From IMG/VR virus record IMGVR_UViG_3300023174_000118, positions 22,844 through 86,843 of that record: DNA of 64,000 nt. One strand, given 5' to 3'. The position numbers were made by a program, and so were the translations under genes. Below are positions 26,062-34,957 of this stretch, piece after piece (position 1 is the stretch's first letter; the number at the start of each line of letters is the position of its first letter). The DNA comes from a virus. Below the pieces are notes generated by a model, which did no database searches, was not told the DNA's origin, and saw only the letters and a list, made by a program, of their open reading frames with translations.

Positions 26062-27645
26062 TTAGTCAACCTGTCTGCCATCGCCCTTAGCATTTCTTCC
26101 CTCTCCAGAAATATCTGGGGTGGTTGCTTGGCGATTTTGGGATCTTTGTCTGGTATTTCCAGCCACGGCTGTCTGCTCGGCCTTTGCTGGACCCTTAAGT
26201 TCAATAACATTATCTCCGCCATCTAGCGGGATCATGCCTTTTCTAATTCTAACTTCATTAGGGGTAATTACCTGCATTCTTAAATATCTTTCGTCAATTT
26301 TAGACTGAGTATCTTCATCAGTTAAAGTTAATTCATTAAATTTAAGTACTAGGGCATCTGTCTTTTCCTCAAATATTTTATTTACTTTTTTCTCTAAAAT
26401 CATTTGGGCTGGACGACAAACCTGCTCTTTAAATGTTTTATCAGCATCTCTTGCTACCGCTAAATTGACTCCTTCTGGAGTTCCAATTTTATTAATTGGG
26501 ACACGGTGGGCCAATAGAATTTCATCTCTATTTGATTTACGATAAATATTAAATGATGATTCCTGTGGATTTGCTTCCACTGGCTCCATTTTAAATTCTG
26601 TCTTTGAGTCGGGGGTATCTCCTGGAAGTGGTATATATAGGGATCTATGATTCTTTCCCTTTAATCCGACCTGGAAAAACTCAAGCAATTTTCTCTCTGA
26701 CTCTGGAGAAAGCTTTGCTCCCTTTACTGTAATAATATATCTTGGGACCGCTTTGTTTTCAAAATAATCTAGGTTGTATCTGCCAGATAATTCATTACCT
26801 GCAAGGGCTACCTGTGCGGCAATAATGTCTGGGATTCCGTAGTAGTTATTCATGGGGGTATATTTCTTCAAATGAATAATTTCATTTGGACGATCTTCTT
26901 GTCCAGCGATTGGATTTTCTGTTTCTGTATCTCCAAAGTTATTGAAGAATACTGCCTTGCCATATAGCAATTGAATAAATCCATCTCTTAGTCTACGCAC
27001 ACGCATTGTCTTTGCTGGGATATGACCAATATATCCAATGTTTCCGCCAGTGGTTCTTCCTATTTCAATATAGCCATTTCCTGTTGCTTCTAAATCTGTA
27101 TAAGTCTTTATTAAAGTTTGAGTAAATGTATCTTCTTCATTTGTTGTATCAAGCCATGCGTGAATATCTTGGCGTAACTTACTTATTTTTCTACGTGCTC
27201 TTTCAAGAGACTTATCATCTGTAAGTCCATCGAGGGCATCATTTGTTTTCTTTGTTTCTACAAAATCATATCCTAGGCCAACTATGTTGGCAACCTTTGC
27301 ATTAATTGCTGCGTAGTTATATGTTGATGTTTCATACACTACCGAAAGGTATTCAAGGTTATATGTTGGCTCTACCAAATCGAACATAGCATATCCTGTA
27401 ATAGCTTGTGCTAATAGGTTTTGCTGTGTTCCCGTTCCTTCTACGCCAGTAAACGATTTAGAAAATTCTCTGCTTATTTTTCTCTTAAATGAAGAACCCA
27501 GTCCTCTAACTTTTTTTAATTCATCTATTCCTGCAGCAAATGGGTCATTGCTTACTTGATCCTTTTTTAAGGAGAACCAGTCTGCTGTGTTTGAAATATC
27601 AATTATATTTTCAGAACTTTCATCATCAATAAATTCTACGGTCAT
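26062..27645 (-). CDS. Portal protein
   Basis: 527 residues with the features of HK97/PBSX-type portals: an N-terminal clip-wing region, YLSVVYETSTYNYAAINAKVANIVG, TYTDLEATGNGYIEIGRT, HIPAKTMRVRRLRDG, then HLKKYTPMNNYYGIPDI, and the crown-side GTPEGVNLAVARDADKTFKEQ. The dodecamer is the DNA channel at the head vertex. It overlaps the small gene upstream by four bases. The C-terminal 40 residues are Gly/Gln/Arg-rich and probably disordered. Confidence 0.93.
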   Translation of the reverse strand: MTVEFIDDESSENIIDISNTADWFSLKKDQVSNDPFAAGIDELKKVRGLGSSFKRKISREFSKSFTGVEGTGTQQNLLAQAITGYAMFDLVEPTYNLEYLSVVYETSTYNYAAINAKVANIVGLGYDFVETKKTNDALDGLTDDKSLERARRKISKLRQDIHAWLDTTNEEDTFTQTLIKTYTDLEATGNGYIEIGRTTGGNIGYIGHIPAKTMRVRRLRDGFIQLLYGKAVFFNNFGDTETENPIAGQEDRPNEIIHLKKYTPMNNYYGIPDIIAAQVALAGNELSGRYNLDYFENKAVPRYIITVKGAKLSPESERKLLEFFQVGLKGKNHRSLYIPLPGDTPDSKTEFKMEPVEANPQESSFNIYRKSNRDEILLAHRVPINKIGTPEGVNLAVARDADKTFKEQVCRPAQMILEKKVNKIFEEKTDALVLKFNELTLTDEDTQSKIDERYLRMQVITPNEVRIRKGMIPLDGGDNVIELKGPAKAEQTAVAGNTRQRSQNRQATTPDISGEGRNAKGDGRQVD

Positions 27646-27983
27646 CTCATACCTTTCAACTTTTTCATCTCGTCTTTATAGTTTCCAATATCTAATGGAT
27701 CTGGAACTAATCCCCAGTCAAGTCTTTGTTTTTGGTGTTGGAATTCCTCATCGTCAATCTTCCTTCTTCCAGAAAGAAATTTAGGCCCGCCTTCATATAT
27801 ACCGAATGAGCGAACTTCTCTAGCCAAAGCATCGATCTTGGATCTATTTCCTTTTTTGGCCGTGATTGAAAGAAAGTTGCCATCATCGTCCCCAATCCAT
27901 CTACCGTCAGGCATTTGCCAAACATATATTCCGAGAGTTGTTTCTTCTTCAAGAATCTTGGTATTTATACGATTAATATCCAT
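27642..27983 (-). CDS. Conserved small protein upstream of portal
   Basis: 113 residues, rich in charged residues, with GIYVWQMPDGRWIGDDDGNFL near the start (a strand-turn-strand with Trp and Asp) and a basic C-terminus. It overlaps the portal start by four bases, so they are coupled. No family is certain; small proteins directly before actinophage portals are common and are counted as head or packaging proteins. No ribosome site is seen, but an extended -10 box (TGG-TAAAAT) stands eight bases before its ATG. Confidence 0.7.
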   Translation of the reverse strand: MDINRINTKILEEETTLGIYVWQMPDGRWIGDDDGNFLSITAKKGNRSKIDALAREVRSFGIYEGGPKFLSGRRKIDDEEFQHQKQRLDWGLVPDPLDIGNYKDEMKKLKGMR

Positions 27984-27991
27984 AGTGATTT

Positions 27992-28000
27992 ATTTTACCA
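27992..28000 (-). promoter_or_regulatory. Extended -10 promoter before the head genes
   Basis: TGG-TAAAAT on the minus strand, ending eight bases before the ATG of the gene that opens the head region. The mRNA would have a leader of at most two or three bases. This promoter would separate head gene transcription from the fibre cassette. Confidence 0.5.
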
Positions 28001-28046
28001 TTATTTCTTACTCAAGTCCAGCTTTTTGTCACAAGATTGGACAATT

Positions 28047-29897
28047 TTATATACTTTGCAACACAATCCAGTCATTGTTATATGATTCAATTCCTTTTTC
28101 TGTCATAGTAATTGCCAAATCTTGTACTGAAATAGCAGGTCTTCCGACATATAAATCATAATGAGTGGCAGCAATAGTGGATGTCAATTCCTTTGCATAT
28201 ATAGCAATATTGTTATATAGACAGGATGGGCCTCCTGAAACTAAATAATTAAATTTTAATATGCCTGAAGCAGGTTGTGTTAAAACTATTATAATATGAT
28301 GAAGTTGATTTACCGAGAATACGCCTGATATATTTGTCTGACTTGTTTTGTCTATTCCGTTTACGTATATCTTTAATATATTGGTCTTTGTTATGGTCCC
28401 ATCGTTTGTCCAAGAGTACCTAGAAGCTGCGTACGAGCCCGTAGAGACGGTATCTAACAAGGTGTTAGCAGTAAGTGCAGAAGGTGTTAAAAACATCTCT
28501 AATGACTTTACAGAGCCTGTAGTGGTCAAATTAAAGCCTGCTCCCGCCTTGGTTCTTATTCCATTGTCATAATGCCTAGAAAGAAGAGGGTAATTTAATG
28601 ATCCAAGGTAATACTCAGTTGAAGATGAAATTATGTCTCCATAATTATCTGCATAAACATCTTTGTTGGTATAAAAACTAACTGCAAAATATGCCAGTCT
28701 TGGCAAAAATTTGCTAGCATCTGTAGTAGCCATAGTTATTTTAATATGAACCACACCCGTGCTGCTAAATGAATCTTTTGTATATTGAGCTAATGGCTGT
28801 CCATTTGAACAATTTTGCCAGTTTGTTCCATCTACACTTGATTCAACTGTAATACCCAGATCATTTCTCCATTCAACCTTTGAGCTTACAAATGGAATTT
28901 GGCTAGGTATTAAAAATGAATCTTGTAATATAAATGTTTTTGACTGTACTGATTCTGTTTTATAAAAAGATATATATCCTGCAGACTCATTGTAGTAGGT
29001 ATTACTATCAATAAATTCCGACCAATTTCTATTTACTGGATAAGAATATTGAAACTGTGCTCTTATAGAGGCATCTGTGCAAGAAAAAAGAATTCCCTCA
29101 TCGGGGGCAACAACTTGAATGGCTGGAGCAGAAAAATTACCATCTGCATAATGTCTTTGAATAGAGGCATTAGAAAGGGAATGTCTATAAATTGCTGGTC
29201 CATCAATTATAAAAGAATCTCCAGAAGAAGCGGTTGGCCCAACAGAAATAGATAATGTTGTATTTGTAAATTTAAATCCGTCGACTAAAGATTTATTTGC
29301 TACCAATCTTCCATCGACATATAAAGAAATTGAATATACGGAGTATACTCCTACTAGGTGTAGTGCTCTTTTAGAGTATGTTACTGGATACCTAATTGAT
29401 TCTGTAGCAGATGCCTTAAAAACAACATCTCCATTTTCCCAGTACAGTCCTATATTATTTGCACTATCTGACATAATTGGAGTTTGAGATGTTGAAACAA
29501 TTGAAGGGTATATCCAACATTCTATGGTAAAGTCATTATCAGATGAATATTTAGTTCCCATACCTTGGGTTGTTGAAATTCCGTAATAGTTTTTATTTAT
29601 AGGAAGAGTAATTGATGAGCTGCTATTTATTGTTGTTCCAAAAACTCCGCCCGAAACTAGGGGTAGGGCATCTGTATATATATCTCCAACATATGTTCCA
29701 TCGTTTCCGCACCCAGAAACATCATAAACTACAGTGTCTATAACATTTAAATATGTTAAAAAATCATTTTCAAATGCTTGATATGTTGCATAATTATCTT
29801 TAACGTCTTGATATGTTTTTATCGTTGCATTATGTATTTCCGTTAATGGATAATATGCAATAGGATGATCTTTTAATACTTTTAATTTATATGACAT
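28047..29897 (-). CDS. Laminin-G-like virion protein
   Basis: 616 residues. Residues about 70-260 show a LamG/concanavalin-like jelly roll (FTIECWIYPSIV, LHLVGVYSVYSISLYVDGRLVANKSL, AIYRHSLSNASIQRHYADG). A second similar domain follows near 430-600 (KSLEMFLTPSALTANTL, NQLHHIIIVL, AIYAKELTSTIAATHYDLY). Such domains bind sugars or peptides, and phages use them in side fibres. It lies directly before the head genes and has a good GGGAGG ribosome site. It is probably an appendage protein. Confidence 0.78.
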   Translation of the reverse strand: MSYKLKVLKDHPIAYYPLTEIHNATIKTYQDVKDNYATYQAFENDFLTYLNVIDTVVYDVSGCGNDGTYVGDIYTDALPLVSGGVFGTTINSSSSITLPINKNYYGISTTQGMGTKYSSDNDFTIECWIYPSIVSTSQTPIMSDSANNIGLYWENGDVVFKASATESIRYPVTYSKRALHLVGVYSVYSISLYVDGRLVANKSLVDGFKFTNTTLSISVGPTASSGDSFIIDGPAIYRHSLSNASIQRHYADGNFSAPAIQVVAPDEGILFSCTDASIRAQFQYSYPVNRNWSEFIDSNTYYNESAGYISFYKTESVQSKTFILQDSFLIPSQIPFVSSKVEWRNDLGITVESSVDGTNWQNCSNGQPLAQYTKDSFSSTGVVHIKITMATTDASKFLPRLAYFAVSFYTNKDVYADNYGDIISSSTEYYLGSLNYPLLSRHYDNGIRTKAGAGFNLTTTGSVKSLEMFLTPSALTANTLLDTVSTGSYAASRYSWTNDGTITKTNILKIYVNGIDKTSQTNISGVFSVNQLHHIIIVLTQPASGILKFNYLVSGGPSCLYNNIAIYAKELTSTIAATHYDLYVGRPAISVQDLAITMTEKGIESYNNDWIVLQSI

Positions 29898-30005
29898 TTT
29901 TTATACCTCCCTTCTTTTTGTTAATAAGTACAGCAAAAGTACCTACGAATGAGTTATCATTTTAGGCACTATTGTTTATAAAACATTTAGATATTCTATT
30001 TATAT

Positions 30006-30305
30006 TTACAAAGATTGTAAAACAGTAAGAATAGCTTTTGCTTTATTCATTTCTACAGTTTCAGTACGAATTGCTGCATAGCATTGATCTGCATACCATA
30101 ATTGTGATAGAAGCTCTACATCTTCCATATCATGAACTGTTGCAATTGTTGCATGCTTATCAGTTGCTCCACGATATTCAAGAAGGCGTGTAGGCCATTC
30201 TTGTGGAAGTGTTGCAAGGATTGCTGTATACATGGCAATGTTTGCCTCATATTGTGCAACTTCTGCTTCTCTTGCCTGTAGTGGTGTCATTGGTGTATCT
30301 GTCAT
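30006..30305 (-). CDS. Small helical protein, unknown
   Basis: 99 residues. Begins MTDTPMTPLQAREAEVAQYE and is almost all helical, with EANIAMYTAILATLPQEW in the middle. It lies between the propeller-like protein and a LamG protein. Small helical proteins beside fibre genes are often fibre chaperones, but nothing in the sequence proves that here. GGAG lies before the ATG. The 108 bases after it hold no gene. Confidence 0.68.
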   Translation of the reverse strand: MTDTPMTPLQAREAEVAQYEANIAMYTAILATLPQEWPTRLLEYRGATDKHATIATVHDMEDVELLSQLWYADQCYAAIRTETVEMNKAKAILTVLQSL

Positions 30306-30327
30306 TTTATTTCTCCTTTTCTATTTT

Positions 30328-31437
30328 TTAATTAAAATTGATTCCGCCAGTAAAGCTTCCTGTTGCAAGTAATGATGATGGATTATTATATTTTGTTCCA
30401 AATCCAGTTGTTTCTGAAAAACTATAAGCATGAACATATGGGGAATCAGTTGCAAGCATTGCCAATGCTTGTGCATTATAACTAAAAGCAATGGTATTAT
30501 AATACGGTGGCGCTGTCGGCAAAGTGGCAGGATTGCTGAATTTTGAACCAAACCCGCCTGCAATTGTAAATTGATAGGCGTTTATAAATGGACTATTTTG
30601 GTTTACAAAAGCTACAGTGTTTCCAGTTGAAGAAAAAGCTACTGAATACGCATATGGGTCTCCTGATGGTTGTGCATATTTTGTTCCAAATCCGCTTGAT
30701 CTTGACCATGCATATGCATAACAACCAGATATGCCCTGAGTTGTTACGGCATCTCCAGAAGGGTGCACTTCGGGATTACCATATCCTCCATATGTAGGAG
30801 TTGTTGTTGGATTTGCGTACTTTGTACCAAATGATTGATTTGATATTGAAAATTGATAGGCATGTAAAAATGGAGTTGTAGATGAATTTAAAAATAATGT
30901 TTCATTAAAATATTTAACTCCTGTTGCCGCACTTGACAATATTGTTGCTGGATCTGAAATTTTAGTTCCGTATCCCGCATATCCAAATTGATATGCTGAA
31001 ACATACGGACTTCCAGAATGCGCTATAAAAATAAGAGAATCATCAATTTGTAAATCAACACCATTTCCATCGGATCCTGCTGGTAAAGTTAATGGATTAG
31101 AATAAGCGGTTCCAAATCCTGTTGAATTATTAAACGCATATGTTCTAAATAATGCGCCGCCGCCGTATGCTATAGATAGATATCCTTTACCACGACTCCA
31201 TGAAGCGTCACGAACATAACTAGGTGGCAATGATGCTGAATCTGCATATTTGCTATTAAAACCAGTAGTGGTTCCATTAAACCAATTTTGTACCTGCATA
31301 TATGGGCTAGCATAAACTGGAAGGAACACAGCATCAGAATTAGTTGTAGGTAAGTATGGTATATTGCCAGCCAACATATTTGCATATCTACTTAAAGAAG
31401 ACATGCCACCTATTGTTCTAAGTTTTTTTATAAACAT
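30328..31437 (-). CDS. Beta-propeller-like repeat protein
   Basis: 369 residues made of about six or seven repeats of 40-50 residues. Each has a strand such as SPYVHAYSFS or SPFINAYQFT, then FGTKYxNPxxLP or a variant (FGTKYANPTTTP, FGSKFSNPATLP, FGTAYSNPLTLP, YGTKISDPATIL, FGTKYNNPSSLL). Another strand with VAFSSTGNTVAFVN-like character lies between. The pattern of regular four-strand repeats fits a beta-propeller, a fold used to bind glycans or proteins. It overlaps the small gene upstream by one base. I know no named family for this repeat. Confidence 0.75.
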   Translation of the reverse strand: MFIKKLRTIGGMSSLSRYANMLAGNIPYLPTTNSDAVFLPVYASPYMQVQNWFNGTTTGFNSKYADSASLPPSYVRDASWSRGKGYLSIAYGGGALFRTYAFNNSTGFGTAYSNPLTLPAGSDGNGVDLQIDDSLIFIAHSGSPYVSAYQFGYAGYGTKISDPATILSSAATGVKYFNETLFLNSSTTPFLHAYQFSISNQSFGTKYANPTTTPTYGGYGNPEVHPSGDAVTTQGISGCYAYAWSRSSGFGTKYAQPSGDPYAYSVAFSSTGNTVAFVNQNSPFINAYQFTIAGGFGSKFSNPATLPTAPPYYNTIAFSYNAQALAMLATDSPYVHAYSFSETTGFGTKYNNPSSLLATGSFTGGINFN

Positions 31438-31742
31438 TATGCTATTTCAACTCCTGAAATATGAATATTAACAGATGTTGCTGAGGCTCCACCTGCAATA
31501 ATTTTTGTTGCTCCCAATACCTGCTTCATATCAATTACAATTGAATCTGTTGCTGATATAGCTACTGCTGCCGCAATGCTTACTCCATCAAGTGATAAAG
31601 AATAAGTCTGAAGAGAGGCAGAAGTATTTGTAATTACAATATTTGTAATTACTGCTGTTGTTGCAGCGGGAACTGTGTAAAGAGTAGTAGCAGTATTAGT
31701 TGTTGCAGCACCTCTATATAACGCTTTAACTGTTGTTGCCAT
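31437..31742 (-). CDS. Small tail-associated beta protein
   Basis: 101 residues, starting MATTVKALYRGAATTNT. A beta-sandwich pattern with YTVPAATTAVITNIVITNTSA, then SLSLDGVSIAA and a final strand SVNIHISGVEI. It has the same plan as the 120-residue protein at 43564-43926 (small, Ala/Thr-rich, strands with VLTI-type ends) and sits in an equivalent place beside a long fibre gene. AGGAGGG precedes the ATG, and a TGC-TATACT promoter box lies 22 bases upstream of the ATG. Confidence 0.72.
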   Translation of the reverse strand: MATTVKALYRGAATTNTATTLYTVPAATTAVITNIVITNTSASLQTYSLSLDGVSIAAAVAISATDSIVIDMKQVLGATKIIAGGASATSVNIHISGVEIA

Positions 31743-31764
31743 TATTTAACCCTCCTATCTTTAT

Positions 31765-31773
31765 AGTATAGCA
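31765..31773 (-). promoter_or_regulatory. Extended -10 promoter before the small beta gene
   Basis: TGC-TATACT on the minus strand in the 33-base gap after the 635-residue fibre gene. The predicted start gives a leader of about 16 nt that keeps the AGGAGGG ribosome site. Confidence 0.55.
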
Positions 31774-31775
31774 TA

Positions 31776-33683
31776 TTAGAATGCTCCCATAATATTCATT
31801 AGTTCTATATCTTTTCCGTTTAATTCAAATGACCCATTGGAATTTATTTCAGCTAAAACTGTTCCTGATGAATTTTGCCATTGTGTAAGATCTGCGGTTT
31901 GAGAAACTGCGCCTTTAATAATTAATCCAATTGTAGATGCGGCAGGGGTTACAGAAGCTTGAGTTCCACTTAAATAGTTTCCTATTGATAATGTTCCGCT
32001 AGTTTGAAATGAACCATAAGCATTTATAGATGCTGCTATTGAGCCCGTATAATCTTGCCACTCTTGCATACTGGCAGTTTGTGAAGCAGTTGCTTTAATA
32101 ACTAAACCTTTATTTGCTGCTGCAACAGTAGTAATTAAAAATCCACCAGTGTCACCATTTGTTGTTAACAAAGCTTTGCTTGCTGCTTGAGATGTTAAAG
32201 CGGGAAACTTTAAAGTTGCATCTGCTGCCATTGATCCTAATACTGTTGAATATGCCGAATTTCTAAATTCAAATAAATCTCCTGTTTGACCTGATGCTTG
32301 CTGTATTCTCATTGCTGGAAGTCCACTGCTAGATGCTACAAAATATCCTGTTCCAACAATATTCATTCCTGAAGATGAATTTGTACCTATATTAAGTTGT
32401 CCACCAGAGGTTATGTATCCTAAAAGATAGCCGTCGCTGTTATACCATTGCATTATATTATTTAGTCCTGCAACCTTTAAAGTTGCGCTGCCTACATAAG
32501 TATCTGAAGTAGTATTTGCGACTGTAATAGATGTAGCTGTTGCTGATAATATTGTTCCACTTGAAATGTTAAAAGTTGTTGGGTTGGCACCAGTAATACC
32601 TACTGTTTCTCCCGCCATTGGAGGAGTAAGGCTAGATCCAGCAAAATTATAAGTTACTGTAGTTCCATTTCCTGTAGCAGAAGTAACTGCTGTAGTAAAT
32701 GCAGGTCTATTTCTAATAGTTAACGGAACACTTCCGCTATGTTTTGATTGCATTGTAATTGCTCTATATCCATCCCAATCAAATGGAAGGTTTCCTTCAA
32801 TTCCTGTTGCATCCCCACCTTGATCTCCTGCACGATATGAAAGTAATTCTATATTTGCAAGTTGAACAGATGAAGTTGCATGAGTATTTTGCATTGTAAT
32901 TCTTATATATCCGTCACTACCAATATCTGTTGTTGCAAATATTCTTCTTGTTACCGCAGATGAAATTCCAGACCAAGTTCCTCTTGAGTTCCAGCTTGAG
33001 CCGTTTGAACTTGATTCAAATGTTAAGTTATATGAGGGACTTGGTGATGTATAAGTACAAGTAACTCTTAACCATTTATTAAGCATGTAATTAAAATTAA
33101 GATTTGAAAATGTCCATCTATAATATGTCGATGGCGGGATAGCAATTACACTATAGTTTCTTCCATCAAAAGGAGATGAATTAAATGTTGTATTTGTCCA
33201 AGTTGTTCCATTTGTAGATGTTTCAAATGCTCCATTTTGAAATCTTAATCTATCAAACCAAACATCGTTTGGTAAAAATGAAATATTGTTTGCTGATGCT
33301 TGTGCGCTTATATCATTGGTGTCATAAACGCCTGAAGTGTAAAGTTTTCCAGTAAATGTATTATCTACGTTTAATAATGCTACGTTAGATGGAGTTAAAC
33401 CTTGAATTCCTTGAGTACCTTGAGTTCCCGTAGTTCCTTGAGTTCCCGTCGTTCCTTGAAGTTGATTAAATCCTCCGCCTTGTAAACCCTGAACACCTTG
33501 AGTTCCTTGAACGGATCCCGCAATACCTTGAATACCTTGACCAGTTAAACCTTGGGTTCCCTGTAATCCCTGAACGGTACCAACAGATTGCCATGTTGTA
33601 CCATTCCATAACCATGTACGACCTAAATATGTGTATGTGCTTACACCTGACGTTAAGCCTGTTGTTGGAAAATTAATTGGCAT
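31776..33683 (-). CDS. Collagen-like tail fibre protein
   Basis: 635 residues. The N-terminus MPINFPTTGLTSG ... WLWNGTTWQSV is shared with the small gene at 54931-55296 and may be the virion-anchoring end. Residues 38-97 hold Gly-X-Gln-type collagen repeats in three blocks. Then comes a discoidin-like or jelly-roll domain (about 140-285), one copy of the shared beta module (about 330-405), and two or three copies of the motif ADLTQWQNSSGTVLAEINSNG. The fibre is probably trimeric. It overlaps the gene upstream by one base (TAATG). Confidence 0.82.
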   Translation of the reverse strand: MPINFPTTGLTSGVSTYTYLGRTWLWNGTTWQSVGTVQGLQGTQGLTGQGIQGIAGSVQGTQGVQGLQGGGFNQLQGTTGTQGTTGTQGTQGIQGLTPSNVALLNVDNTFTGKLYTSGVYDTNDISAQASANNISFLPNDVWFDRLRFQNGAFETSTNGTTWTNTTFNSSPFDGRNYSVIAIPPSTYYRWTFSNLNFNYMLNKWLRVTCTYTSPSPSYNLTFESSSNGSSWNSRGTWSGISSAVTRRIFATTDIGSDGYIRITMQNTHATSSVQLANIELLSYRAGDQGGDATGIEGNLPFDWDGYRAITMQSKHSGSVPLTIRNRPAFTTAVTSATGNGTTVTYNFAGSSLTPPMAGETVGITGANPTTFNISSGTILSATATSITVANTTSDTYVGSATLKVAGLNNIMQWYNSDGYLLGYITSGGQLNIGTNSSSGMNIVGTGYFVASSSGLPAMRIQQASGQTGDLFEFRNSAYSTVLGSMAADATLKFPALTSQAASKALLTTNGDTGGFLITTVAAANKGLVIKATASQTASMQEWQDYTGSIAASINAYGSFQTSGTLSIGNYLSGTQASVTPAASTIGLIIKGAVSQTADLTQWQNSSGTVLAEINSNGSFELNGKDIELMNIMGAF

Positions 33684-34957
33684 TAGATGTTAAACCTTCC
33701 TCTTACTGCATTAAAATTTTGTAGAACTTCAGCAGCTGACAATGCTTTATTATACTGTCTTATATGTCCTATTTTACCAGCAAATCGATCTATACCCGTT
33801 CCAATTCTTTGTCCTAAATATATTGGGCTTGTTGGTGAGCTAAATCCTGTTCCTGAAAGTGTTGTTGTTGCTGTTTGTGTGCCATTTACATAAACCCTTA
33901 AAATACTATTTGGCCAATCATAAACGGCAGTTACATGTGACCATGCATTTACTGTTGCGCTTGATCCAGCGGTAATGCCTGTTGTTCCATTATAAGCAGC
34001 AATAAACCAAGAAGGTGTGGGTCCCAAGCTACTTAATCTAATAGCATATGGGTATCCTACTGTTCCACTATAATTCCATTTTTCTAATATTACTGCTTCA
34101 CCAGAGTTTGCTCCGCCCGAACCATTTGGTTGATTAGAATATGGGTATGCTGTAAAATCAATTGAATATGCAGCGGCCTCTGAAAAATTTATTGAAGTAG
34201 CATTTGGAACTGTACCTACATCAGTAGTTGAGTTTCCATCCCATTCAAAGTATCCCTGCTCATTAAAATATGGCATATTTAAAGTAGCATTATTTGAATT
34301 GCCCGAAAGGTCATTCCAAGTGTTGCTTCTATTTATTACAGCTCCAGTAGTTGGAGTATATGGTCCTGGAAAAACTCCTCTTTCAAGTTGAGGTCCCCAT
34401 AAATAACAATTTGTTCCACCACCTAAAGCTGTATAATAAGTTGGGGCAATTGAGCCAGTACTTCCAGCAAATGTACTCCAAAATCTATACCAACCATTTC
34501 CACAATTAATGGAACCAGAGTTAATTATGTTGCTTCCGACAGATGTAACTGTTCCACCATTACAATCAACAGTCATCAATCTATTATTTCCTGGATCTAC
34601 CCAAATTGATCCATTATTACCTGAACGTGGGGAATTTCCATAAATACTCATAACATAAATTTTGCCAGAAGCTGGGACACCTGATGTATAGTTTGAGTAT
34701 GGCCCTACATATTGACCGCCTGCCGCCCACTGAACGCTAGTCTGTGTTCCATCTGGAGCATTAGAATAATTAAATGTAGGAGTCCATCCATTTATTGGAG
34801 GGTAGTACGTTGTGTTACCAAAATACCCAGGTCCGCTGGTGGGAATTAAATTTTCTGAACCATCATAACTTTGTTTTACAGAAGCATCAAGATTTAATAC
34901 TAAATTATCTCTTACGTAATTTTTTCCTTGTCCAGCAAATCCAATAACCGCTGTCAT
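33683..34957 (-). CDS. Laminin-G/lectin-like fibre protein
   Basis: 424 residues. An N-terminal half with a carbohydrate-binding look (WTPTFNYSNAPDGTQTS) and GNNRLMTVDCNGG; the C-terminal 190 residues form a LamG domain: AYSIDFTAYPYSN, WSHVTAVYDWPNSILRVYVNGT and IGHIRQYNKALSAAEVLQNFNAVRGRF. The last motif is the common end of phage LamG proteins. Start and stop overlap the neighbours by one base each, so it is part of a translated string of three fibre genes. Confidence 0.85.
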   Translation of the reverse strand: MTAVIGFAGQGKNYVRDNLVLNLDASVKQSYDGSENLIPTSGPGYFGNTTYYPPINGWTPTFNYSNAPDGTQTSVQWAAGGQYVGPYSNYTSGVPASGKIYVMSIYGNSPRSGNNGSIWVDPGNNRLMTVDCNGGTVTSVGSNIINSGSINCGNGWYRFWSTFAGSTGSIAPTYYTALGGGTNCYLWGPQLERGVFPGPYTPTTGAVINRSNTWNDLSGNSNNATLNMPYFNEQGYFEWDGNSTTDVGTVPNATSINFSEAAAYSIDFTAYPYSNQPNGSGGANSGEAVILEKWNYSGTVGYPYAIRLSSLGPTPSWFIAAYNGTTGITAGSSATVNAWSHVTAVYDWPNSILRVYVNGTQTATTTLSGTGFSSPTSPIYLGQRIGTGIDRFAGKIGHIRQYNKALSAAEVLQNFNAVRGRFNI

